From the NCBI GenBank assembly GCA_035235625.1, contig CP141140.1:24448685-24512684 (forward strand): a DNA stretch of 64,000 nucleotides, given 5' to 3'. Source of the DNA: Saururus chinensis (Eukaryota; Streptophyta; Magnoliopsida; Piperales; Saururaceae). The stretch's first letter is position 1, and each line of letters starts with the position of its first letter. Positions 25,951 to 34,829 of this stretch are shown piece after piece. A model generated the notes under the pieces. The model did no database searches and was not told the DNA's origin. It worked only from the letters and a program-made list of their open reading frames with translations. The translations under genes were made by a program, and so were the position numbers.

Positions 25951-26209
25951 CTCCCTCCACCCTATATTAATGAAAAATGATATTTTTACTATACTTTCTC
26001 TATATCGAAAGACTTACTCCATGTCTAATTTCATAGAAAATGCGAATCACACTTAATAATATGGAGATCTACTTTTCTCTATCTAATTATAAATGGATTA
26101 AGGTTTTTTGTGTAGAGATAGTGGACTAGGACATTAGCTTTTTATATTAATAGTTTATTTAATTTTTCTTGAAAACCCAAATGAAGTTACTAATGTGAGA
26201 CTGAGGGAG
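25951..26209. mobile_element. Stowaway-like MITE split by a 171-bp insertion
   Basis: Starts CTCCCTCCACCCTATATTAA, ends GTGAGACTGAGGGAG, with TA on both sides (25949-25950, 26210-26211). Positions 25972-26142 are foreign to the family and are bracketed by TATATTAAT (25963-25971 and 26143-26151). Confidence 0.8.
25972..26142. mobile_element. Small insertion with 9-bp target duplication
   Basis: 171 bp flanked by a perfect 9-bp direct repeat TATATTAAT, the size made by MULE-type elements. Its ends (GAAAAATGATATT.. and ..ATTAGCTTTTT) are only weakly inverted, so the class is uncertain. Confidence 0.6.
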
Positions 26210-26284
26210 TAGAATTATATATCTAAGATGTGATTCCTAATAACATCTAAGTATGCTTTTAACAAATTGAACCCCTCTATTTTA

Positions 26285-26402
26285 GTGCTCCTTCAGTCCC
26301 ACATTAATTGCCCCTATTTGGTTTTCTAAAATGAAATAATTACTATATTCATTTAGTTTTCTAAAATAAATTAAATATGACTACTAATGCAGGAGAGAAG
26401 GA
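26285..26402. mobile_element. Probable degenerate Stowaway-like MITE
   Basis: CTCCTTCAGTCCCACATTAA at the left and ACTAATGCAGGAGAGAAGGA at the right are imperfect inverted ends, with an internal TTTTCTAAAATGAAAT/TTTTCTAAAATAAAT repeat. Confidence 0.5.
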
Positions 26403-27480
26403 ATTTGTAATATCAATAAATTTCAAGGAAGCCAAAAAAAAAGGCTGGAACATAACTTAATAAGATTGGGGTAACATGTATAGGGATTAAATTTGTTTGG
26501 CAACCATGGATAAGGCCCTTTTTTATTGTAAAATATTTTCCAATCCAGATAGTACGAGGGGTAACACGAGAATTATTGAATCTAGTTCTCAAATTTTCCA
26601 CTCAGTATTTGTGGGTGATGTGACAGTTTCTCATTGTCGGTCACCTAGCCATGATAACGAAGATTAGTAGGCTAGACAAGCCCCTTTTTTATCCTATTCG
26701 GTCCCACGTCCATGTGACCATTAATTGTGGAGTCGTACAGGAGAAGGGTTCGCAATGGGCCCCCAAGTAAACGCCGGGTGATGATCATTATAATATGTTT
26801 ATAACTGTTTTACACACCATAGCTCTATTAATTAAGAAACTGTATTGAGCGAGGTTGGTTGAATCTAATCTTGTATTCCATTATACATACCTGATGTGAG
26901 CTAGCTATTGGGGGAAATTGTAGATTAGAAGACAAGGTGTTTATTTTCATGGAACAAAAGTTGCGTAGTTATGTGGTGTTTGCGTCGTCTTCCATCCATT
27001 TGTCCAACATGATGTCCAAAAGCACGAAGCCCTAGCAAATTCTATATCATGTAAGATTCTCATAGTGGAGGATGTAAAGGACCGGCTTATTGGTAGTATA
27101 TTCTGGTAGTAAACTTGGTGTTTCTAATTTGATGACTCATCACATGAAGCAAATTAGGTTTTTAAACATGGCATCAATCTAAGGCAGGGCAAACTATCTT
27201 CAATATGATATACCAGGCAATGGTATTGATTATTGAGGGATCGGCCTGAGTCAACTTGGTTGAAGACACGTTAACCTCAATTTTACTTCCGACAAGGGAA
27301 GAAAGCATACGTGCAGATACCATTGTTCCAAGAGCATTTCTTAGAAATAGCTCAAAATTATTATTTTTCTTAAAAACGTCCATAAGTATTAGGTATTCTA
27401 TGAAATGGACTTGTGTACATAAAAGTCTACACAAGTGGCCAACCCAAATACCCCCACCTCTTACTTCCATTTCCAGTACA
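26403..27480. other. Intergenic DNA, no recognised gene
   Basis: The longest frame (27174-27470, minus strand, 98 residues) matches no family I recognise. I see no transposon ends. Confidence 0.4.
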
Positions 27481-27484
27481 CTAA

Positions 27485-27760
27485 CCTAGCTCCGCCCTAC
27501 GTACCTTTGCTTCCCAACCCCACCCCGCCTCTACTTCCCAACCCCACCCCGCCTCTAGCTTCTCCTCTTTTACCTCTTCCTCTTTTACTTCTCCTTCTCT
27601 TCTACCTCTTTCCCTTTTGTCTTCTCCTTCTCCTCTTCTACCTCTTCATTCTCCTTCTCCTTCTCCTTCTCATATTCTTTTTTTTTTTCTTTTTCCTTTT
27701 CCTTCTCATTCTCTTTTTTTTCTATATTTTCCTCTTTCTTGAAATCTAGTTCGATTGACT
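27485..27760. repeat. Pyrimidine-rich low-complexity tract
   Basis: Almost pure C/T over about 260 bp on the plus strand, with a tandem CTTCCCAACCCCACCCCGCCT near 27505-27555 followed by CTTCTCCTTCTC-type repeats and a T-rich end. The Pro/Leu/Phe-rich frame over it is an artefact. Confidence 0.85.
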
Positions 27761-28518
27761 GAAAATTGACTGTAGTAGTTTAATTTTTTTTTCTTTTTCT
27801 TTACAAGCTCTACATAAAAATATCCCAACTACTTAAAATTAACTGAGTTTTCTTCTTGACAGTCAACGGTTGACAACTACTAGATTTAAAGTTATTTTAT
27901 ATTCCTTAGCTCCCTCTTAGTTTATTTTTTTCAAATAGTTCATTGCATATATCGAGGGAGCTACAACAACATAGTATATTTTGTTATTACCCTTTTTACT
28001 ATAATAAATATATTAGTTAGTACCTTTCCATTGTCAATTGTTAGCTACATATTATCATGAGTACCGAAAGCTCAAAAACAAGTAAAAATAAAACTTATTA
28101 TTAACTCTAACAAGTTGAACATGCTTATAAGTTCATTTTTTCAAAATGAAACTTGCAAAGAAAAAAAATTAAAATTTTAAATAGCTACAAGGTTAGTTTA
28201 TGGTCCACTCCGTTGAATTTTATGAAAGGAAGAGTAAAAGAGAAAAAGATGGAAAAAAAAGGCAGATGATAAAGAGGAAAAGAAGGCAAAAGAGAAGTTA
28301 TTGGAGGATGGCAGGCTCAATAGGTTGGTGGAAATAATTAATAATAGAGGGGTAGTGGGGGTGGGTCATTTGTGGCCATTTGTAATTTTTGGGAATACTC
28401 AAAACCTATAAAGTTCTAGGAATAAACAATAGGTCATGGTTATTTTTTAGAAATTATGCTCTTGTTCAAAATATTTTTCTAGATTCTTTGAACAAGTTGA
28501 TTAGGCACTTAGCTCATA
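27761..28518. other. AT-rich intergenic DNA, no gene seen
   Basis: No long frame and no recognised element. Confidence 0.4.
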
Positions 28519-28620
28519 TCCATCTTCTCATCATCATTAATGAGTGGGACCTATTCTCATTATCATTTATGAATGGTAATGAAAATAGGTCCCACTCATC
28601 AATAGTGATGGGAAGATGAA
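28519..28620. repeat. Long near-perfect inverted repeat (MITE-like hairpin)
   Basis: CATCTTCTCATCATCATTAA.. pairs with ..GTGATGGGAAGATGA, arms of about 47 bp around a 4-nt loop; the AGTGGGACCTATT and AATAGGTCCCACT parts are exact. Transcription through it would give a single long hairpin. Confidence 0.8.
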
Positions 28621-28768
28621 ATAGGCTTTTGACATACATTTTTTGAATGTCACGTAAACATTTTTCTTCCATTTATTGTCTTCTCCGCAGGGAGCTGAGG
28701 GTTTAAATGGAGCGAAGCCATTGTTGGAAGAGAAATTCACGCCATTAAGAATTCATTAATTCTCTTAG

Positions 28769-28776
28769 TATAAATA
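28769..28776 (+). promoter_or_regulatory. Candidate TATA box
   Basis: TATAAATA in a G+C-rising context upstream of a stretch that reads like a 5' UTR (28800-29100). The first possible start codon after it that opens a plausible frame is at 29303. No gene is proved. Confidence 0.3.
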
Positions 28777-29302
28777 GTTAAGGCGGCCTATAGTTGAGGG
28801 GACTTGTGAATTTTGAATGATCGTTTGATAGATCTGGAGGTTGAGCTTGGCTGCTCCCATTGGCTACGGATCTGGGAGAGATCTGTGTTTGAATCAGCTT
28901 GTGGTTGCAGCATCTTCGTTCCCAAACTTGATTTCGTTTCGGTCTTATTAGAGCTAAGTGAAGCTCATCTTCTTATTGAATTCATTTTTGTATTTGAATT
29001 TAGTTTGTAATGGTTCATTCGTTAGTTGAATGAATCCAGGAATGTGTTGACTCTTGTTTGAAATTCTACTGAACAATTGAATTTCATTTGTTGATTGTAG
29101 ATATCTGTTACAAAAGTGAGCTTGAGTTTTCATTTCTGATTTTAATTTTACATTTAATTGTGAATCAATAGGCAATTGCTGGAATCTGAGATCTGAAACT
29201 TCAGACAGTTGAAGCTATTAATCCCAAATTGGTAAATCGATTCCATCACTATAGTGATATAGTCAGCTTTATGGGAAAACACGAAAGTTTCCTTTTTTTA
29301 TT

Positions 29303-29730
29303 ATGGCTGGTAGAGATTCCAATCATCCTGCGGTAAAGATCAAGGTGTCTAATCTGTGTCTAATCTGGACTTTACATTTCGTCATACGCTTTGATGAAAA
29401 CGAATTTACTGAGAATTGTCCCTTTCGTTTCATTATCATTAATGAGAGCAATTGCGTGACCTCGGAGTGAAAAAAATTTCCAGTGAAAGTGTGGAAACGA
29501 GGCAAATGTCCAGTGGAACACACACCAAAGAGTGGGCCAAGTTTCAGAGACAGATTGCAAATGTCACACGTTTTGCTACAGGTTCGAAAGAAGCAGAAAA
29601 TATAGAAAGAGGGCTTGTGTCGACCTGGTCCAAATCCAATACAAAGAATTTAGACACTGTACACTTAGCTGTTTGGACGAAGATCCATGAACAAGATTTG
29701 TCTAAGATAACAGGAAATCTTGTAAATTAG
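29303..29730 (+). other. Unrecognised short coding-like segments
   Basis: An ATG at 29303 opens a 55-residue frame (MAGRDSNHPAVKIKVSN..), and an overlapping frame to 29730 encodes a hydrophilic segment including THTKEWAKFQRQIANVTRF and NIERGLVSTWSKS. Base composition is more gene-like than the surroundings. These could be fragments of a host gene like the SMC2 and catalase pieces downstream, but I do not recognise the source. Confidence 0.3.
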
Positions 29731-29929
29731 GTTTAGTTATAAATTTTTTTAAATGTATCAGATTTGCATTGAATCGTTGGATTCATCATGATTTGTAATT
29801 AATTTTTATTTTCTTAAATAATGTCTTCATTAGGAGATTTTATGATTAATCAAAGGAGGTAATCTATTTTTTTATTTTGTTTCCATTTATGCCCTTTGAG
29901 TCTTGTGTAATGAAAGATGGTTGGTGTGA

Positions 29930-30130
29930 TTACACAGGCCTTTCTGTAGCTCTGCTCTATAAGCAATCGAGGCTCCAGCGTCTCAAGGTGGTGCCGATTG
30001 GAGACTCGGCGGTGGTCGAGTTCAGCCTCCTCCATAGCCACCATCAGCATCGAGTTCCATACTCGCACCCTCGTCATTGCACACAACTCCGTCAAAGGCC
30101 CAGATCTGGGATACCTCCTACGAAGCTATG
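29930..30130 (+). other. GC-rich fragment of unknown origin
   Basis: About 200 bp with sharply higher G+C than its surroundings. One frame includes EFHTRTLVIAHNSVKGPDLG, which looks protein-like, but I cannot assign a family. It sits directly before the SMC2 fragment and may be another captured piece. Confidence 0.3.
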
Positions 30131-30290
30131 ATCGAAAGCTTTGGCAATTCCTTCTATTTCCCTCGAGCATTTTGGTGTATTTTGGTCGCATTTTTCTATC
30201 GCCGATTTGTCATTTTGTTTTAGAACAAATGCTTGTTGTTTAATTCCGTTTCAGGTGAATTTGTGAATACTTTTCGTTGTTGTGATGAAT

Positions 30291-30505
30291 TTGAGAGAAA
30301 AGAGGTGTGCTTGGAGGGGTTCAAGTTGTACACGACGAGCACTGTCATGGCGGGGTTCGACCCCTACTTCAACGCCATCACTAGCCTCAATGGTTCCGGC
30401 AAGTCCAACATACTCAATTCCATCTGCTTCGTCCTCGGCATCACCAACCTCTTGCACGTCCACTCCTCCAACCTCCAGGAGCTCGTCCACAAGGAGGGCC
30501 AAGCC
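30291..30505 (+). pseudogene. SMC2: SMC2 N-terminal exon fragment
   Basis: Encodes about 70 residues matching the very N-terminus of condensin subunit SMC2: [25 protein letters not shown], the Walker A loop SLNGSGKSN, then [10 protein letters not shown] and [15 protein letters not shown]2 is an ATPase of about 1,170 residues that compacts mitotic chromosomes; everything after the Walker A region is missing. The conserved Gly before LNGSGKS is Ser here and no start codon precedes EVCLEG. The piece is GC-rich at third positions, unlike the flanking DNA. The frame continues without a stop into a ribohydrolase fragment. Confidence 0.92.
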
Positions 30506-30664
30506 CTTGATGATAGCATGTTAATATGTGCTTCAGATGATAGCATGGCTATCTTGATTGCTTTTAAGGCTCTGGAATTGGAAATTTTAGGCTTGACCAC
30601 AATCTTTGGTAATGTCAGGACTAAGGATGCAACTTGCAATGCGTTGCTTTTGGCATGCATGTGA
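30347..30664 (+). CDS. Chimeric ORF: SMC2 Walker A joined to ribohydrolase piece
   Basis: From ATG at 30347 to TGA at 30662-30664, 105 codons fuse [20 protein letters not shown] and the following SMC2 segment to [20 protein letters not shown] of a uridine ribohydrolase. Neither half is long enough to fold as its parent domain. A TTTCAG acceptor-like site at about 30249-30254 precedes the SMC2 part. Nothing shows that it is expressed; the open frame across the junction may be luck. Confidence 0.35.
   Translation: MAGFDPYFNAITSLNGSGKSNILNSICFVLGITNLLHVHSSNLQELVHKEGQALDDSMLICASDDSMAILIAFKALELEILGLTTIFGNVRTKDATCNALLLACM
30509..30660 (+). pseudogene. URH1: Uridine ribohydrolase (URH1-like) exon fragment
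   Basis: [20 protein letters not shown] followed by [19 protein letters not shown] matches the N-terminal region of plant nucleoside hydrolases, which split uridine/inosine into base and ribose. The DTDPGIDD metal-site motif is represented only by its last two Asp. TATGTGCTTCAG immediately before the second GATGATAGC looks like an intron end, so the fragment comes from genomic DNA, not from an mRNA copy. GATGATAGCATG occurs twice (30509-30520, 30536-30547). The tail TTGCAATGC.TT.CTTTTGGCATGCATG is duplicated at 30630-30695. Confidence 0.85.
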
Positions 30665-30699
30665 CTTGCAATGCATTACTTTTGGCATGCATGTCTTCT

Positions 30700-31885
30700 T
30701 TCTGTCCCCTAAACTGAAAATATATTATTTTTTGTTTACTTGTGTAAATGAGGCTCTGTTTATCTCAAAGTTCTTGATTTTTTTTCAGTTTTGGTCTTTG
30801 CTGAAATGCTCACAAGGTCTTTGCTAAAATGCCCAATAGAGATGTGGTCGCTTCAATTGTTATGATTGATTGTTATAGCGGTTACGATTGGTTAAGAGAG
30901 CATGCAAAATATTCAATGTAGTTGAAGCTAAGGACACTATTTGTTAGACGGCTTTGATTGATGCCTTAACTCGCAAAATGGGTGCATGAATGACACTGCC
31001 AATGTTGGTTGTCTACTTTGTGATCATAACTAGATTCATATGGAACTTTGGTCCTTTTCCAGGATCTGCAACAAGAGCATGTAAACTGCACTTGCACAGG
31101 TAGGCATGTGGTATAGCGTTCCTAGCCAGGTTACTCGATCCACCCAATCGATGTATGAAAGTTGTGTAGGTGCATAGGTGATTGACATTGTCTTCTACAT
31201 ACTTTGGATAAATTGTAATAGGATTGTCTTCGGATGCTTTTTGGGTTTGTTACTAATGAAAGGAATCACCAAAAACAATGATTGTTACTTCCTTTATGCT
31301 TTTGATGTATGATGTACTGGCGTTTCATTGGCTGGCTAGGTAACCAAACTGCAAACATTTTTAGGAGGGTATTTCTCTTGCAGGAATGTTGAGGAAAATT
31401 TTACTATTTACTATTGTTTTATATTTGATAATTTTACACGTAATGAACCCTGGATATGTCAAGCTAGTTTAGAGGAAATTATTGTAGGTATAATATACAC
31501 AATTATGTTATGCACAATTTTTACACCTTTTTTTAAACTTTAATTATCTGAAAAGGTTTTGAGAATTTGTTTTAAACTTGGGGTTGCTTATATTGCTTGC
31601 ATATGATTTCTCATTCGATTTTTGAAGTTACTTTTACTAACCTATGATTCAGTAAGTATATACTAAAATAAAGATATGTTTTGTGTCTTTGTTAATGTCT
31701 GTTCTGTTTGTTAAATAGTAAACTTCTGCACTCATGAACAATTACTTGATGACTTTTACATTGAATTTAAATTTGGATTGATTTTCTTTGGAATATTGGT
31801 TATAGTTGACACTGGTATCTGTCATTTAAATTGGTTACAGTAATGTATCATTTTCAAGAATATTTTTCTGAACAATATTCTTTAT
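30700..31885. other. AT-rich spacer between captured fragments, no gene
   Basis: No long frame and no similarity that I recognise. It may be intron or carrier DNA linking the ribohydrolase and catalase pieces. Confidence 0.4.
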
Positions 31886-31889
31886 TGAA

Positions 31890-32092
31890 CTGGATTTTGC
31901 CTCTACAGCCTGTCGGCCAACTTGTTTTGAATAAGAATATTGACAACTTCTTTACTAAGAATGAACAGCTTGCCTTTTGCCCTGCAATTATTGTACTTGA
32001 TATTTATTATTCCGATGACAAGTTGCTCCAAACTAGGATTATCTCTTATGCCAACACCCAAAGGCACAGACTTAAACCAAATTATCTGATGT
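31890..32092 (+). pseudogene. CAT: Catalase exon fragment
   Basis: About 65 residues match the C-terminal half of plant peroxisomal catalase: [52 protein letters not shown] and [12 protein letters not shown]. The motif [13 protein letters not shown] contains the Tyr that ligands haem iron in intact catalase. Conserved positions are altered (VPG to VLD; RLG to RLK), which argues against selection. The rest of the enzyme, about 490 residues, is absent. It lies 1.3 kb after the ribohydrolase fragment on the same strand. Confidence 0.92.
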
Positions 32093-32479
32093 TGCCATCG
32101 TGCCACATTATTAACTACATCAGATATTATTGGTGTTATGTTTAGACATGGTTTTAGATCTTCACATAGGGCATCTGTGTAGTTTCTAACTGATGAATCC
32201 ACTTTCATATAGTTTTAACAAATATGATTTATTAACAAATTTCTCGTGAATCAAATTTACATAATATGTATTAGCCAAATGTAAAATTTTTTGTCAATGA
32301 ATTTAATTAATCAAATTCAAGTGAATCTTAATTTACACCCACTAATATATATCAAACAGCCCCTTAATAGAAAATTAATGCAACTAACAGTTTGCTATTT
32401 CTTTGGACTGTAGGATGGGTGTTTATGGTCGATTTAGCTCTAGACTTCTTTTTGCACTTTATGGGATGATAAGGTAATA

Positions 32480-32691
32480 CTTTCTTTGTCCGGGAGAGAG
32501 TGCCTGAATTCTAAAATAGGTAATTAAAATTTAGGAAAGATTGGGGCATGTAACTAAAACATGAAAAAAATATAAGTTTTAGTAATTTTTAAGGCCTGCC
32601 AACTAAAGATATTTTATTATACAAAGTCTGAAAAATTACTTTATTTATAAGACAAATTTTCTTGAATTCAGACACTCTAGAATAGAGGGAG
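32480..32691. mobile_element. Stowaway-like MITE, 212 bp
   Basis: Ends CTTTCTTTGTCCGGGAGAGA..GCCTGAATTC and GAATTCAGACACTCTAGAAT..AGAGGGAG are inverted repeats of about 34 bp; TA flanks both sides (32478-32479, 32692-32693). No coding. Confidence 0.75.
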
Positions 32692-32789
32692 TATAATAGC
32701 TTTATGTGTAAATTAACAAGTATTCGCTTTTGGGCATACGACTTCGATCGTACAGACCTTAAGATCAAGGTCATTAGGGTTCAAATCAG

Positions 32790-32927
32790 CTAGGTGTCAC
32801 TCCCACCATAACTAGTGGGAGTGCCCACTCAGCGTTGGATGCGCGCACTCAAATGCATTTGGTGCCCCAAAACGTGTTTGGTGTTGATGGAGTACCCTCA
32901 CAGTCCTGGGTGAGAGTGCCCACCTAG
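32790..32927. mobile_element. Inverted-repeat element, 138 bp
   Basis: CTAGGTGTCACTCCCACC at the left is mirrored by GGGTGAGAGTGCCCACCTAG at the right. A further short palindrome (CACCATAACTAGTGGGAGTG) lies inside. No clear target duplication, so the class is uncertain. Confidence 0.55.
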
Positions 32928-32929
32928 CT

Positions 32930-33586
32930 AATAGCTAATCCAAATTCTATTTATTGTCTTATGGGGCCAAAAGAGTCATAAATATGCACAAGTGTACATG
33001 TTAACCATTTCTTTAATATAAAATATTATATTAAAATAATTATGTTTATATGTACCACTGTGCATATAAACAGGCAAAGTACCGAACACTCTAGGATCCT
33101 AATTGTGCAACCTACATAATTCAAAGACTTGGTGAGATTTCGATTCGATGACTTATAACTTATAAGCAATCATTGATCTGGCACCTTTATCTATTGAAAT
33201 GATTCCTCGGACAACTTTCTTATCTAAATAAATAAGAAGTACACTCATTCTTCAGAATACCAAATAATGTAGTTCAATGGCTTTGTTGCGTTATAATTTA
33301 CAAAAAACCTAACTTACTTAGTTGACAAGCGTCCAAAATTTTCATTTTTTGGAAAAACATCTCACTCATGGTGAAAACAAAATAAAGCAATGTACTAGTT
33401 AAAGCAGGGAACACAACCTTTCACGTAAAAAGTGTTCTCCACGTGAGAATGCCATGAGCAACGGGAATAACTAACAATAAAGCAGGAAAAGCTAACACAA
33501 ACATTTGTGTGCCCTAGCACGGTGAGAATCAGACGACATAGAAGGGGGTAAGTTGGTGATTATATATCATTGGATTAAGATCCAAT
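32930..33586. other. Intergenic DNA, no gene seen
   Basis: AT-rich with no recognised coding or element end. Confidence 0.4.
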
Positions 33587-33594
33587 GATGTAAA

Positions 33595-34817
33595 TAGGGC
33601 TGGGTCGGGTTGGATTGAGTATGATTCGCACTGAAATCAGGTCGGGTTTTATTTTTAAATCGGGTCGAAAATTCAAACTCTAATCTTATTTGAGTCGAGT
33701 AGGGTTAGGTATACAGGTAACCCTACTTTTTTTCTTCAATTTTTTTAGACTCGTATTATATATCTTCTCTTTACAATAGCCAAACACAAAAGAAATTAAA
33801 TATATTACAATATTAATTTATAATGTTTGGTTCTTTGGCTAATTTGCGGCTAACATATTTTTATATTAACCATCAATGAAGACCTTAAATGCATAGTGTT
33901 ATATTTCTTGTATTGTGAGAAAATGATTACAAAATAAATATTCAACGTTTGTTTACTCATGATTAGCCTATTTGGCTTTTGATATCTCACATACAAACGT
34001 AAAATAGATTAAATATTATTTATTTGATGGCTAGAGAGGATCATGAGATTTAACATGTCTTAATTCTAATTCAGTAACTACTTATGTATGCCTTCTCATA
34101 GCCCTACTCTCCTCAACAACTAGACACTTGGTTATAATTTGTTTCTTCCAAAAATTGTCCTTTATTGAGCTTTATTATCCGCCTATCTGATTTTAAGTTC
34201 ATAACCTGCACCGTATTATGACTGTCAGGCCTTTTACACATAGCTGAATCTAGTGTATGGTGTGTCCTTCTGAAGGGCAGAGGATAGGTAGTGAATACAA
34301 CAAAATATGACATATTTTTATTTCATTCACAACACCCAAAAAAATAACATAAAATAAATTAAACTATATAGAAATTAATCATATCTTGAAGGTACTATCT
34401 TCTGTTATCCCAAAATAGATGCCTACTACAAAGCAAAATATATATGATCACACCTATCCTCTGCCCAAATTTATATTTAAGCACATCTGATTAAAATATG
34501 CTTTAAACATCTTCTTCATGCCCAAATTTATATTTAAGCACATCTGATTCAACATAGAATACACTAAATAAATACTATAATAATAGTATAAATAAGTCCA
34601 ATAGACCAACACTATAATAATAAGGTTTTTTTTATTTGTGGTCGGGTAAAAGTCGGGTTTATCGGGTTGTGCGAGTCGGTTCGACCCAACCCTAACTTCA
34701 AAACAGGTCAAGAGCCTTACCCTGACCTTGACTCTACTTGTAGTCAGGTCGGGTGCAGAGTTAGGCGGGTCAGGTTCGAGTTGGGTAAATAGGTTGGGTT
34801 GGATTTTCCCATCCCTA
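33595..34817. mobile_element. Non-autonomous hAT-like element, 1,223 bp
   Basis: Starts TAGGGCTGGGTCGGGTTGG and ends GGATTTTCCCATCCCTA; it is flanked by a perfect 8-bp direct repeat GATGTAAA (33587-33594 and 34818-34825), the size made by hAT transposases. Subterminal regions are rich in GGGT(C/T)GGGT words in both orientations, as is common where hAT transposases bind. An internal duplication of about 36 bp (CCCAAATTTATATTTAAGCA..) occurs at 34465 and 34520. No transposase is encoded. Confidence 0.88.
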
Positions 34818-34829
34818 GATGTAAATATC

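Larger units (their letters stand above)
25757..26250 (+). repeat. Repeat R, copy 3
   Basis: Same ordered words as copies 1 and 2 (AGAGGCAAAGGTCGCTTG, AGTGGGATCAAGGGC, GTGAAACTTGAAC, AAAATAGTGCTAAATAAT), then its own Stowaway-like MITE and ATCTAAGATGTGA. The MITE in this copy carries a further insertion. Confidence 0.8.

Noticed and set aside
27435..27749. Pro/Leu/Phe-rich frame of 104 residues
   Set aside because: Low-complexity pyrimidine tract.
32750..32795. tRNA-like B-box (GGTTCAAATCA) suggesting a SINE or tRNA gene
   Set aside because: No A-box at the right distance and no cloverleaf; a single short match is not enough. A similar AGTTCGAATCTC near 62175 was rejected for the same reason.
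32790..32927. Helitron 3' end (small hairpin followed by CTAG) closing the captured-fragment block
   Set aside because: The hairpin stem is only 5 bp, CTAG is followed by C and not T, and the same bases are better explained as one end of an inverted-repeat element.
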